DNA from: Chryseobacterium oranimense | GTDB lineage: Bacteria > Bacteroidota > Bacteroidia > Flavobacteriales > Weeksellaceae | Direction of reading: 5' to 3' | Assembly: GCF_900129755.1 (NCBI RefSeq) | Contig: NZ_FQWT01000001.1 | Span: forward strand, 1,321,860 to 1,385,859 | Length of the DNA: 64,000 bases | Shown: positions 41,786 through 50,525 of the stretch, piece after piece | How positions within the stretch are numbered: the stretch's first letter is position 1 | Layout of the letters: each line of letters begins with the position of its first letter | Notes under the pieces: model-generated | Told to the model about the DNA's origin: nothing | The model's database searches: none | The model's input: the letters and a program-made list of their open reading frames with translations, nothing else | Translations under genes and position numbers: made by a program

Positions 41786-42232
41786 TTACTTATTGTCTTC
41801 TGCGAACCATTCTCCATAGGAGTTTTCCGTTTCGTGAAGTTTAAGATAGGCCAGAGATACCTCAGCCGGAAGTTTCGATTTTATTTTTGCTGCAATGGCA
41901 TACAGCATATTTTCGCAGGTAGGCTGAAAACTGCAGTAAATTACTTTGTGACCTTTATTTTCAAGATCTTCACCAAGTTCTTTATGGGGAGACAGTGCAT
42001 TAACAAGAACCGCATGATCCCATACATCCACGATTTCAGATTTCACGATACTTTTAATATCTCCAAAATCCACCACCATCCCGTTTTTGGGATTCTCCAA
42101 ATCATTAACGGGTCTTCCTTTCACTGTTACAAACAGCTTATAGGAATGTCCGTGCATATTTTTACATTTCCCATCGTAATTATACAGCACATGGGCTGTT
42201 TCGAATGTGAAAATTTTTGTAATCCGTATCAT
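41786..42232 (-). CDS. queD: 6-carboxy-5,6,7,8-tetrahydropterin synthase (QueD/PTPS family)
   Basis: A 148-residue enzyme that turns dihydroneopterin triphosphate into carboxy-tetrahydropterin for queuosine. Zinc ligands are in FETAHVLYN and CKNMHGHSYKL (HGH). The catalytic Cys lies in DGKCKNMHG. PTCENMLYAI near residue 105 gives the conserved Glu. Length is typical. A -7 box abuts the ATG (42237-42244, minus TATCTTTG), so the mRNA may be leaderless. lpxH follows. Confidence 0.93.
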   Translation of the reverse strand: MIRITKIFTFETAHVLYNYDGKCKNMHGHSYKLFVTVKGRPVNDLENPKNGMVVDFGDIKSIVKSEIVDVWDHAVLVNALSPHKELGEDLENKGHKVIYCSFQPTCENMLYAIAAKIKSKLPAEVSLAYLKLHETENSYGEWFAEDNK

Positions 42233-42236
42233 AATG

Positions 42237-42244
42237 CAAAGATA
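42237..42244 (-). promoter_or_regulatory. -7 box for queD
   Basis: TATCTTTG on the minus strand fits TAnnTTTG and ends five bases before the ATG at 42232. Confidence 0.5.
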
Positions 42245-42270
42245 AGGCTTAAGTTTGAAATTAATTATTT

Positions 42271-42278
42271 TAGCTTTG
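42271..42278 (+). promoter_or_regulatory. -7 box for the WG-repeat gene
   Basis: TAGCTTTG fits TAnnTTTG; a leader of about 12 bases would precede the ATG at 42294. A second match (TAAGTTTG) is at 42250-42257. Confidence 0.5.
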
Positions 42279-42293
42279 ATTTAAAATTACAAA

Positions 42294-43733
42294 ATGGATA
42301 ACGATAATATGGATGCTGAGTTCAAAAAAGCCCATCATTTTATAAGAACCTATCTTGGAAAAGACCAGATCTATACGGATGAGGAAATTCAGGAACAGGA
42401 AAAAGCCAACAGATTTGATTATAAATTCATTCCGGATCTGGATTTCCGTGAATATCTTGAGCATGTTTCTCTGGAAAACCATAGAAGCAATGATTTTATG
42501 GCAGCTTATCCGGTAATTGTTAAAGATGATCAGCATTTTCTTCATTTTAAAAATCAGCAACATCCTTTTTCTGTCCTGTGGGAATATCAAAATCTTCTGT
42601 ATCAGGTAAATTTTAACATCAACAAATGTTCCCAGCCATTTGATCATTTTTTTGAAAAAAACTATTTTCACCTGACGGGAGTGATGGACTCTAAAAACAG
42701 CAGTATCCTGATCCTTCCGTATTTTAATGAAATAAGATATTATAAAGAGTTCAGTGTATTTTGTGCTTCCATGTTTCCTGACAATGAGGAAGATTCGGAC
42801 AATTTTATCAAAAAGCTGTTTTATTTTGACACAAAAGGGCGTTTTATAAAAGAGGAAAAAGGACACATTCCCAATCGTATCCCAGGTATTGCATTTAATG
42901 AAAAAGAGAATGTTTTCACTGAAATCAGTTTACAGTTTGCTGAGAAAATACATTCTCACACGGTTTATATCATCGAGCAGGAAAGAAGATTCAGTCTGGT
43001 TAACCATCAGAATGAATTTTTAATTGATGGGTTTTATGAAAAAATATTTGTTAATGATACTTTAGATTCTGCCTTATCTCAAAGCGAGAATAATATCTGT
43101 CTTCATTTTTTTGCTGATAAAACCAAAGTTAAAATTACAGAAGGCCAGATGGCTGATCAAAAGAACTCATGGGTACGATTTTTTGATGGTCACAAGAAAT
43201 GGGGTATTTTAAATCATCATGGTATTGAGACTACCCCCGAATATGATTATCTGGACTGGACTTATGATTCTACAAAATTAAAAGCATTTAAGGGAGATTT
43301 TTCGTGGACCTTTAGTGATGAGTTTAATGAAAATATCAGCCCCAGAATTATTGGTGACAATGAGGACCTGTATACCAGCGCCGGCCTTGAATTAGGAAAG
43401 GGCAAATGGGGAATAATCAATCTGAAATCGGAAATAATTGTTCCTTTTGAATATGAATGGATCGAGGAACTAAATCCTGAATTATATCTGGCTAACAAAA
43501 ACGGGAAAGTATATAAATTCGATCTGTATAATGAGTACAGTGACTGGAAGAGACCAGAAGAATATCCGGATGAACATGCCGTAGCAGGTGGAGAATGGTA
43601 TTTGCTGGACCTGCACGGAAATATCGTCAAAGAAATCAGTCTTAAGGAAGTTAAGCAGCTATATGATTCGGAAAGTACTAAAGATTTAGACGAATTTAAA
43701 GAAAACTGCGGTGTACTGGCTTATAAGTTCTGA
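42294..43733 (+). CDS. WG-repeat hypothetical protein
   Basis: A 479-residue soluble protein with no signal peptide. The C-terminal half carries WG (KWG) repeats: HKKWGILNHHGIETTPEYDYLDW and KGKWGIINLKSEIIVPFEYEWIEEL, each followed by an aromatic, acidic strand. The N-terminal half (about 1-270) is rich in Asp, Glu, Phe and Tyr and contains no recognised domain. WG repeats are thought to form beta-propeller-like binding surfaces. Function unknown. It is divergent from queD with a 61-base gap. Confidence 0.75.
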   Translation: MDNDNMDAEFKKAHHFIRTYLGKDQIYTDEEIQEQEKANRFDYKFIPDLDFREYLEHVSLENHRSNDFMAAYPVIVKDDQHFLHFKNQQHPFSVLWEYQNLLYQVNFNINKCSQPFDHFFEKNYFHLTGVMDSKNSSILILPYFNEIRYYKEFSVFCASMFPDNEEDSDNFIKKLFYFDTKGRFIKEEKGHIPNRIPGIAFNEKENVFTEISLQFAEKIHSHTVYIIEQERRFSLVNHQNEFLIDGFYEKIFVNDTLDSALSQSENNICLHFFADKTKVKITEGQMADQKNSWVRFFDGHKKWGILNHHGIETTPEYDYLDWTYDSTKLKAFKGDFSWTFSDEFNENISPRIIGDNEDLYTSAGLELGKGKWGIINLKSEIIVPFEYEWIEELNPELYLANKNGKVYKFDLYNEYSDWKRPEEYPDEHAVAGGEWYLLDLHGNIVKEISLKEVKQLYDSESTKDLDEFKENCGVLAYKF

Positions 43734-43810
43734 CTGCAATGGATCAGTCACTTAATAGGGCAATCATAATTAAATTGATAGCTTGGAAAAACAGCGGTTT
43801 CTAAGCACGA

Positions 43811-44200
43811 TTATTGTGAAAGCTTATCCAGCCAGTTACTTTCCAGTCTTTTAATCTTCTGGGTTTTCAGATCAACCAATACCCAAAGCGTATCTGAATC
43901 CACTACAAGCTGATCATTACAGTAAAACTCCACTTTTCTGGGCTGCCTGATGCCTTCAGGAGGCTTCGGATAGGTTTTAACGGTAAGTATATCTCCGAGA
44001 TAGACTTGCTTTTTGTATTGAATATGATGATCAACAAGCATCCAGATATCTTCGGGATACTCTGTTTTATCCTTTACTTTTTCCCAGTGCTCGCCTGCTA
44101 TTTCTTCTACCCAATGGACATACTGCACATTATTGACATGGTTGTTCTGGTCTATATGCTCTTTTGTTACCTCAATCTGTTTTTGATAAATTAAATTCAT
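43811..44200 (-). CDS. Hotdog-fold acyl-CoA thioesterase (4HBT)
   Basis: A 129-residue hotdog protein. The frame has an ATG at 44254, but the family begins MNLIYQKQIEVTKEHIDQNN, and the -7 box (44225-44232) lies between the two, so the ATG at 44200 was chosen. The active-site-like segment HIDQNNHVNNVQYVHWVEE has the D/N-N-H-VNN pattern. IQYKKQVYLGDILTV and LVDLKTQKIKRL complete the fold. It hydrolyses an acyl-CoA; the substrate is unknown. It resembles YbgC/FadM-type enzymes. Confidence 0.87.
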   Translation of the reverse strand: MNLIYQKQIEVTKEHIDQNNHVNNVQYVHWVEEIAGEHWEKVKDKTEYPEDIWMLVDHHIQYKKQVYLGDILTVKTYPKPPEGIRQPRKVEFYCNDQLVVDSDTLWVLVDLKTQKIKRLESNWLDKLSQ

Positions 44201-44224
44201 TGGTATTTCTTCTTCATGATCAGT

Positions 44225-44232
44225 CAAAGATA
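44225..44232 (-). promoter_or_regulatory. -7 box for the thioesterase gene
   Basis: TATCTTTG on the minus strand fits TAnnTTTG. The leader to the ATG at 44200 would be about 20 bases. It decides the start. Confidence 0.55.
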
Positions 44233-44267
44233 TGGACTTTAAAGCTTCAAACATTCTTCAAAGCGAA

Positions 44268-44293
44268 AAACCTTCCCAAAACTGAGAAGGTTC
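44268..44293 (-). terminator. Terminator of aceA
   Basis: Arms AACCTTC (44270-44276) and GAAGGTT (44287-44293) with a minus-strand T run to 44266. Confidence 0.7.
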
Positions 44294-44325
44294 ACAACTA
44301 AAAATTTATGTAATATGGAAAATGA

Positions 44326-45606
44326 TCAATGAAACTGTGCGGTTTCTGTAGAATCTTTCATTGCTACTGTTGCAGAAGATCCGTTGGTCACCACATTCTG
44401 AACCTCATCAAAATATCCTGTGCCTACAAACGACTGGTGTTTTACCGCCCTGAAACCCTTCTGCTGAAGGGCAAACTCACGTTCCTGAAGCTCGGAATAT
44501 CCTGCCATTCCTCTTTCTTTATAAGCTAAAGCAAGCTCAAACATCGCTGTATTCAGGGCATGGAAACCTGCCAGTGTGATAAACTGGAATTTGTAGCCCA
44601 TTTTGGCAAGCTCTTCACGGAAACTGGCCATTTCTTCCACACTAAGCCTTGCTGCCCAGTTGAATGACGGTGAACAGTTATAAGCCAGCATTTTTCCCGG
44701 AAACTGAGCATGGATGCCTTCAGCAAATTTTCTGGCCTGCTCCAGGTCAGGATTGGAGGTTTCCATCCAGATCAGGTCTGCATAAGGAGCATACGATAAT
44801 CCCCTGTCAATTCCCTGCTCTACTCCATTTTTCACTACATAGAAACCTTCGGAAGTTCTTTCTCCGGTCACAAATTTTTTATCCCTGTCATCAATATCCG
44901 AAGTCAGAAGATCCGCAGCATCAGCATCTGTTCGCGCAATAATGATACTTGGCACACCCAATACATCAGAAGCCAGACGGGCTGCAATGAGTTTATTAAT
45001 GGCTTCCTGAGTCGGAACCAAAACTTTCCCTCCCAGATGGCCGCATTTTTTGGCTGAAGAAAGCTGATCTTCAAAATGCACTGCTGCTGCCCCTGCCTCA
45101 ATCATCTGTTTCATCAGTTCAAAAGCATTTAAATTTCCGCCGAATCCTGCTTCTGCATCTGCAATGATGGGAACCAGATATTCTTTATTCCCGTTTCCAC
45201 TCACGGATTGGACCTGATCTGCTCTCAGTAAGGCATTATTGATCTTTTTCACTACAGAAGGTACTGAATTGGCAGGATACAGTGACTGGTCCGGATACAT
45301 TTCCCCTGAAAGGTTGGCATCCGCAGCCACCTGCCACCCTGAAAGATAGATGGCTTCAAGTCCGGCATCCACTTCCTGAACCGCCTGGTTACCCGTTAAG
45401 GCGCCAAGTCCGGCTACATAATTTTGATTATTCAGTTTATCCCAGAATTTTTTGGACATTTCTGTTGCAATGGTATAATCAATCTTATAAGAACCGCGCA
45501 GCTTTAATACTTCTTCAGCGGTATACGTTCTTTTTACTCCGTTCCAGCGAGGATTATTCAGCCAATCCTGTTCTATAGCATGGATCTGTTCTTGTCTTGT
45601 TTTCAT
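44326..45606 (-). CDS. aceA: Isocitrate lyase
   Basis: A 426-residue enzyme that splits isocitrate into glyoxylate and succinate, the first glyoxylate-shunt step. The active-site motif KKCGHLGGK is present around residue 185. Upstream are [20 protein letters not shown] and [10 protein letters not shown]; downstream are RTDADAADL and YNCSPSFNW. The length is typical of the short bacterial type. It follows aceB by 118 bases on the same strand, with low-complexity GGGATTAGG-like repeats between, and is probably co-transcribed or coregulated by the adjacent ScfR-like protein. Confidence 0.97.
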   Translation of the reverse strand: MKTRQEQIHAIEQDWLNNPRWNGVKRTYTAEEVLKLRGSYKIDYTIATEMSKKFWDKLNNQNYVAGLGALTGNQAVQEVDAGLEAIYLSGWQVAADANLSGEMYPDQSLYPANSVPSVVKKINNALLRADQVQSVSGNGNKEYLVPIIADAEAGFGGNLNAFELMKQMIEAGAAAVHFEDQLSSAKKCGHLGGKVLVPTQEAINKLIAARLASDVLGVPSIIIARTDADAADLLTSDIDDRDKKFVTGERTSEGFYVVKNGVEQGIDRGLSYAPYADLIWMETSNPDLEQARKFAEGIHAQFPGKMLAYNCSPSFNWAARLSVEEMASFREELAKMGYKFQFITLAGFHALNTAMFELALAYKERGMAGYSELQEREFALQQKGFRAVKHQSFVGTGYFDEVQNVVTNGSSATVAMKDSTETAQFH

Positions 45607-45724
45607 AATATTTGGATTTATTGTTAATTAGGGATTAGGTTGCAGGGATTAGGGAAATGTTTATGATAAATTATGAATAGGATCTTTTCTTTTTTCCCTC
45701 ATAAACTCTCCTACTCCCACTCTC

Positions 45725-47302
45725 TTACTCAATAAAAGGGTACGCTTTCAAAGTGAGGAATTCCTCGAATTTTTCTGCAAATACCAGTTCATTGAAAAGC
45801 TCTTTTGCAAGGTTGAATTTTCCATGTTTGAAACGTTCTTCACCTACATATTTTTCAATATTTTCGATTTCTTCAGCCTCCCATTGAAGGATCATTTCAC
45901 GGGTCAGGACCTGACCGTTATCAAGCTTTGCTTCATTTCTCAGCCATTGCCAGAGCTGCGTTCTTGAAATTTCGGCAGTTGCTGCATCTTCCATCAGGTT
46001 GTAAATCGCTGCTGCGCCGGTTCCCATCAGCCAGCTTTCCAAGTACAGAATTCCAATATTGATGTTCTTTCTGACTCCTTTCGCTGTAATTTCACCTTGC
46101 GGAACTTCCAGGAGATCTTTTTCTTTAATATGATATTCAAATTTTTTATCAATCTGATTCTTTTCAGGCATATGACGATCAAAAACTTCTGTTGCAACAG
46201 AAACCAAAGCCGGATGTGCTACCCAGGTGCCGTCATGACCATTGTTCACTTCTCTTTCTTTATCTTTTCTTACTTTTTCAAAAGCAGCGTTGTTCGCCTC
46301 ATCATCGTTTTTCACAGGAATCTGGGCAGCCATTCCTCCTATAGCATGAACGTTTCTTTTATGACAGATTTCAATTACTCTCTTTGAATAGGCGCTCATA
46401 AAAGGTGAAGCCATGGTTACCTGGTCTCTGTCCGGAATCATAAACCCGGAAAAATTTCTGAATTTTTTGATGAATGAAAAAATATAGTCCCATCTGCCAC
46501 AGTTCAGACCTGCGCTGTGCTCCTTTAATTCAAATAAAATTTCATCGATCTGAAATGAAGCTGTAATCGTTTCAATCAAAACAGTAGCTTTAATGGTTCC
46601 TGAAGGAATCCCCAGGTAGTTTTGGGCAAAAACAAAAACATCATTCCACCAGCGGGCTTCTTTATAATGCTCCAGCTTAGGCAGGTAAAAATAAGGGCCG
46701 CTTCCGTTTTTCAGCAGCTGCTCTGCATTATTGAAAAAGTAAATTCCAAAATCAGTCAGTGAGCCTGAAGCTTCTTCTCCGTTGATCTCCAGGTGTTTTT
46801 CCGGAAGATGCAGTCCTCTTGGACGAACCTGCAGTACAGCTGTTTCTTCATTAAGCCGGTAAGATTTCCCGTTTTCAGCATTAAAGTCTATATTTCGCCG
46901 TACTGCATCCGCCAGGTTAATCTGTCCCTGAATACAGTTCTCCCAGGTGGGCGAGCTGCTGTCTTCAAAATCAGCCATAAAAGTTCTGGCACCGGAATTC
47001 AGTGCATTAATGATCATTTTGCGGTCTACAGGTCCTGTAATCTCTACTCTTCTGTCGAGTAAATCATCCGGAAGCGGCGCACAAGTCCAGTTTCCGTTTC
47101 TCACCTCTTCAGTTTCGGGTAAAAATCCCGGAAGGTTGCCTGAATCGAAAAACTGCTGTGTCTTTTTTCTTTCTTCTAACAGATCTAATCTTTTTTGATT
47201 AAAGTTCTGATGAAGGGCAATTAAAAATTCACTCAATTCCGGAGTAAAAACCTCTTCAAACTGCTTCTGAGCATTTATTTTCAGTTGTGTCTTTGTTTCC
47301 AT
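45725..47302 (-). CDS. aceB: Malate synthase A
   Basis: A 525-residue enzyme that joins glyoxylate and acetyl-CoA to malate. The frame extends upstream to 47353, but METKTQLKINAQKQFEEVF gives the usual length and the ATG at 47302 lies after the -7 box. Key pieces: DFEDSSSPTWENC, VLQVRPRGLHLPEKH, IPSGTIKATVLIETI, LNCGRWDYIFSFIK and GYLESWLMGTG-like (ILYLESWLMGTGAAAI). Type A (not G) is clear from length. It pairs with aceA. A palindrome sits upstream of its promoter. Confidence 0.96.
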   Translation of the reverse strand: METKTQLKINAQKQFEEVFTPELSEFLIALHQNFNQKRLDLLEERKKTQQFFDSGNLPGFLPETEEVRNGNWTCAPLPDDLLDRRVEITGPVDRKMIINALNSGARTFMADFEDSSSPTWENCIQGQINLADAVRRNIDFNAENGKSYRLNEETAVLQVRPRGLHLPEKHLEINGEEASGSLTDFGIYFFNNAEQLLKNGSGPYFYLPKLEHYKEARWWNDVFVFAQNYLGIPSGTIKATVLIETITASFQIDEILFELKEHSAGLNCGRWDYIFSFIKKFRNFSGFMIPDRDQVTMASPFMSAYSKRVIEICHKRNVHAIGGMAAQIPVKNDDEANNAAFEKVRKDKEREVNNGHDGTWVAHPALVSVATEVFDRHMPEKNQIDKKFEYHIKEKDLLEVPQGEITAKGVRKNINIGILYLESWLMGTGAAAIYNLMEDAATAEISRTQLWQWLRNEAKLDNGQVLTREMILQWEAEEIENIEKYVGEERFKHGKFNLAKELFNELVFAEKFEEFLTLKAYPFIE

Positions 47303-47330
47303 AACCTGTTGATTTTGTGATTTGACATTA

Positions 47331-47338
47331 CAAACATA
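47331..47338 (-). promoter_or_regulatory. -7 box for aceB
   Basis: TATGTTTG on the minus strand fits TAnnTTTG. The palindrome at 47354-47375 covers the expected -33 region, so a bound repressor would block this promoter. Confidence 0.6.
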
Positions 47339-47353
47339 AATAAAAATATTCAC

Positions 47354-47375
47354 AAATAGCGAACGTTCGCTATTT
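47354..47375. promoter_or_regulatory. 22-bp palindrome (operator candidate) upstream of aceB
   Basis: A perfect 22-base palindrome with core GCGAACGTTCGC and AAATA/TATTT ends. It lies 51 bases from the aceB ATG and 51 from the regulator ATG. Best guess: binding site for the adjacent ScfR-like regulator. Confidence 0.7.
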
Positions 47376-47392
47376 ATTTTAAAAAATTATTA

Positions 47393-47406
47393 TGCGAATA
47401 ATCGCA
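47393..47406. promoter_or_regulatory. 14-bp second operator-like palindrome at the regulator promoter
   Basis: TGCGAATAATCGCA is two inverted TGCGA halves around ATAA. It lies just upstream of the regulator's -7 box (TATATTTG, 47416-47423), which fits autoregulation. Confidence 0.6.
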
Positions 47407-47426
47407 ATCATTCTTTATATTTGATT

Positions 47427-48914
47427 ATGAATTCAGAAAGTGATTATATCAAAACGGTATTCGGATTGAAGCTGAAACAGCTGAGACAAAAGAAAAACTG
47501 GTCTCTGCAGGATCTTGCCGTAAAGACAGGACTGTCCAAATCTTACCTTAACGAAATTGAAAATGGAAAGAAATATCCAAAGCATGACAAGATCATCCTG
47601 CTTTCCGAATCACTGAACTGTGCTTTTGATGAACTGGTCTCTACCAAGCTTGATAAAAGCCTGGCACCTTTTAACGAAATCCTGCAATCGGATTTTTTCA
47701 AGGAAGTACCACTGGATCTTTTTGGCATTAATAAAAACAACCTGATCAGCATTATCAGTGATGCTCCCAAAAAAGTAACCGCTTTTATTAATGCCCTTAT
47801 TGAAATTTCCCAGAATTATAACCTGGGAAAAGAACGTTTTTATTTTGCTGTGCTCCGGTCTTTCCAGGAGCTTTATGATAATTATTTCCCTGAAATAGAA
47901 GAGAAAGCAAAAGAATTTATCCGGCAAAACGGACTTGACATCAGCAAAGACCTGAGAGCTTCGGTACTGGAAAACATTCTTACTGAAAAATTCAATTACA
48001 GCATAAGATCTGAAGATTTCGTACAGTTCGGAGCTCTGGATAATCTGCGTTCTCTTTTTATTCCTGAACAGAAGCTGTTACTTTTGAATGAAAAACTCGA
48101 AAAAGATCAGCGAACCTTTATCTTAGCTAAAGAGATCGGATTTAATGTCCTGGAGTTAAAAGTTCGCCCCAACACGTATTCATGGCTGGATTTTGGAAGT
48201 TTTGAGGAAATACTGAATAATTTTTATGCTTCATATTTCGCCGGAGCCCTGCTGATCTCTAAAGAAAAGACGGTTGAGAAAACAACAGAATTCCTTCTTC
48301 AACATACATGGGAACCGAAAAGCTTTGAAGAACTGATCGAAAATTTTACAGATTCTCCTGAAACTTTTTATTACAGGCTTACCAACCTGCTTTCTTCTGA
48401 ATTGGGGATTAAAGATTTGTTTTACCTGTGCCTGGTCAAGAAAAAAGATTCGGATAAGATCCAGATTCTGAAGGAGCTTCACCTGAACCATCAACAGGCT
48501 CCTCATGCCAATGCCACCAACGAACATTACTGCCGAAGGTGGATCGCTGTGAAAAACCTGCACCATTTAAAAGAAAACGAAACCCTTACAGATGCCCAGA
48601 TCTCTCATTATAAAGACCAGGGAGTAAGTTATCTTGTGATTTCAACCTCACAAAGGAATCCGTTTTCAGATGGCAGCAACAGAAGTTACTGTCTGGGAAT
48701 TTTGTTGAGTACACAGACTATTAAAAAGATTGGCTTTGTAAAATCGCCGACCTTAAAGACGATTAATGTAGGAGTAACCTGTGAATCCTGTAGCATTCCG
48801 GACTGTGAAGTGAGACAGGCACCACCGGTACGCCTGGAAAAAGAATATTTCAATCTTAGCATGAAGAATGCGATTGAGAAGATCAGGAAACAGATGATAA
48901 TGGATAATGAATAA
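47427..48914 (+). CDS. ScfR/RamB-like XRE regulator of the glyoxylate shunt
   Basis: A 495-residue regulator. Residues 10-65 are an XRE helix-turn-helix (LKLKQLRQKKNWSLQDLAVK, SKSYLNEIENGKKYPKHDKI). The middle matches the IrrE/ImmA-type domain of short-chain fatty acyl regulators, but the zinc motif HExxH is replaced by KEIGF in FILAKEIGFNVL, so no protease activity is expected. The C-terminus has CESCSIPDCEVRQAPP, the Cys cluster typical of this family. RamB and MccR relatives control acetate or methylcitrate genes, and RamB represses aceA/aceB in Corynebacterium. The frame's TTG at 47421 is not the start. The -7 box abuts the ATG. Confidence 0.9.
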   Translation: MNSESDYIKTVFGLKLKQLRQKKNWSLQDLAVKTGLSKSYLNEIENGKKYPKHDKIILLSESLNCAFDELVSTKLDKSLAPFNEILQSDFFKEVPLDLFGINKNNLISIISDAPKKVTAFINALIEISQNYNLGKERFYFAVLRSFQELYDNYFPEIEEKAKEFIRQNGLDISKDLRASVLENILTEKFNYSIRSEDFVQFGALDNLRSLFIPEQKLLLLNEKLEKDQRTFILAKEIGFNVLELKVRPNTYSWLDFGSFEEILNNFYASYFAGALLISKEKTVEKTTEFLLQHTWEPKSFEELIENFTDSPETFYYRLTNLLSSELGIKDLFYLCLVKKKDSDKIQILKELHLNHQQAPHANATNEHYCRRWIAVKNLHHLKENETLTDAQISHYKDQGVSYLVISTSQRNPFSDGSNRSYCLGILLSTQTIKKIGFVKSPTLKTINVGVTCESCSIPDCEVRQAPPVRLEKEYFNLSMKNAIEKIRKQMIMDNE

Positions 48915-48979
48915 TGAAATTACCAATTGCGTTCTAAAATCTAATTTATTATATCTTTATTTTTTAATTAAACACACAA

Positions 48980-49633
48980 ATGATATTAGATTTATTTTTC
49001 CCAAACCGCTGTATAGACTGCAGCAGGATCATTGACGGGGACCTTTTAGTCTGCAGCTTATGCTTTGAACAGATTCATTTTACCCATGCTGACTATTTCA
49101 GTGATAGTATTATTAAAGAAAAATGCAGACTTCTGTTTCCTGTTGAAAAAACCTATGCTCTAATGAAATTCGAGGAAAATGGCTTAAGCCGGAAACTGAT
49201 CCATGAACTGAAATACAAAAGCAGGGAAAATGCTGGAAAAATTCTTGCCGAATGGACAACAGAACGCCTGGACTTTAAAGACGAAAAACCAGACATCCTG
49301 GTTTCTGTTCCTCTTCACCCCAAAAAACTAAGGGAAAGAGGTTATAATCAGCTGCATTTATTTACAGAAACTTTATCAAAATTTTATTCCATTCCTTTTG
49401 ATCATAAGCTCATACAGAGGAATCAATATTCAAAAGCACAGGCATTAAAAGATAAGAAGCACCGTCTGGAAACTGTGAATCCTTTTTCTCTATCAAAGCC
49501 TATTTCAGGGAAACATGTTCTTTTAATTGATGATGTTTTTACGACGGGCAATACAGTTTCATCAATTGCCTGGGAAATTTTAAATGCGGGAGAGAATAAG
49601 GTGAGTGTTCTGGTGATGGCAGTGGATGCGTGA
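48980..49633 (+). CDS. ComF family phosphoribosyltransferase-like protein
   Basis: A 217-residue protein. The N-terminal zinc ribbon is FFPNRCIDCSRIIDG then LLVCSLCFEQI, with two CxxC pairs. The C-terminal PRTase domain has VSVPLHPKKLRERGYNQLHL and HVLLIDDVFTTGNTV, the PRPP-binding signature. In other bacteria ComF helps DNA uptake during natural competence. Here no other competence gene is near. It may work in transformation or in nucleotide salvage. The start is the ATG at 48980. Confidence 0.93.
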   Translation: MILDLFFPNRCIDCSRIIDGDLLVCSLCFEQIHFTHADYFSDSIIKEKCRLLFPVEKTYALMKFEENGLSRKLIHELKYKSRENAGKILAEWTTERLDFKDEKPDILVSVPLHPKKLRERGYNQLHLFTETLSKFYSIPFDHKLIQRNQYSKAQALKDKKHRLETVNPFSLSKPISGKHVLLIDDVFTTGNTVSSIAWEILNAGENKVSVLVMAVDA

Positions 49634-49639
49634 TGAGGG

Positions 49640-49790
49640 GTTTGGGGTTGAAAAGTTTAAGGTTTAAAGTTTTATGTTGCAAGTTTAGAGATGCGGGTTA
49701 GGTCTCGATGAATTGATGAATATCTAATTGGATCTCGTAACTCAAAATTCGAAACTCGTAACTCAAAAACCCGAAACTCAATAATCTTTC
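49640..49790. repeat. Low-complexity degenerate tandem repeats
   Basis: CTCGTAACTCAAAA occurs twice (about 49735 and 49758), with AATTCGAAACTCG and CCCGAAACTCAATAA variants. Upstream is GGTTTGGGGTT/GTTTAAGGTTTAAAG text. No CRISPR-like regular spacing is present. Confidence 0.5.
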
Positions 49791-49832
49791 ATCTTCCGAT
49801 TCTTTTTCCTAATTTTCAGCAAACTATTGATC

Positions 49833-50525
49833 ATGAAAAATATTCTTCTGCTTCACGGTGCTTTGGGACACAGCGATATTTTTAAGCCTTATGAAAAGGA
49901 GTTGTCAAAACATTTCAACGTCCATACTCTTTTATTTTCCGGCCATGGAAATACAGAACTCCCTGAAAACGGGATCAGTATTGAAAAATATACTGAGGAA
50001 ATAAAGGATTATCTGGAGAAAGAAAATCTAAATGATGTTTGTATTTTCGGACACAGTATGGGAGGTTATGCAGCTCTTTGCTGTGCTTTAAGGCACCCCG
50101 AAAGAATTAATTCCATCATGACTCTGGGAACAAAATTCGACTGGACTGAGGAACAGGTTTTAAAGGAAAGTAAAATGCTTGATCCGGAAGCTATTCTTTT
50201 AAAAGTTCCGCAATATGCTGAACAGCTGGATAAACAGCATGGTTCAAAATGGAAGCAATTATTGCCTACGGTTGCAGATCTGATGGTTTCTCTCGGAAAA
50301 AATCCGGTACTGAATGAGAGCAGTCTCTGGGCCATCAATATTCCAGTGCAGATCATGACCGGGGATAAGGATAATATGGTCAGCATTGAAGAAAGCGTAA
50401 GTGCATACAAAAGTATTCCGAATGCAAAATTGGCCATACTCCCGGATACAAAGCACCCAATGGAAAAAGTACGGCCAAATTTATTATTTGATCTGATGAA
50501 AGATTTCTGGAATCTTTCGTTATAG
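49833..50525 (+). CDS. Alpha/beta hydrolase
   Basis: A 230-residue soluble hydrolase. LLLHGALGH carries the oxyanion-hole glycine. FGHSMGGYAAL has the nucleophile Ser. MTGDKDNMV (Asp) and LPDTKHPMEK (His) complete the triad. The frame includes a TTG two codons before the ATG at 49833; the ATG was chosen. The substrate is unknown; the MenH/BioH-like size gives no proof. The stop codon abuts the convergent upp stop with no spacer, so there is no room for a terminator between them. Confidence 0.9.
   Translation: MKNILLLHGALGHSDIFKPYEKELSKHFNVHTLLFSGHGNTELPENGISIEKYTEEIKDYLEKENLNDVCIFGHSMGGYAALCCALRHPERINSIMTLGTKFDWTEEQVLKESKMLDPEAILLKVPQYAEQLDKQHGSKWKQLLPTVADLMVSLGKNPVLNESSLWAINIPVQIMTGDKDNMVSIEESVSAYKSIPNAKLAILPDTKHPMEKVRPNLLFDLMKDFWNLSL

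Noticed and set aside
44201..44254. Longer start for the thioesterase (ATG at 44254)
   Set aside because: An exact -7 box lies inside this stretch, and the family begins at MNLIYQKQIEV.
49640..49790. Possible CRISPR-like array
   Set aside because: The repeat words are short, degenerate and unevenly spaced, with no unique spacers and no cas genes nearby.
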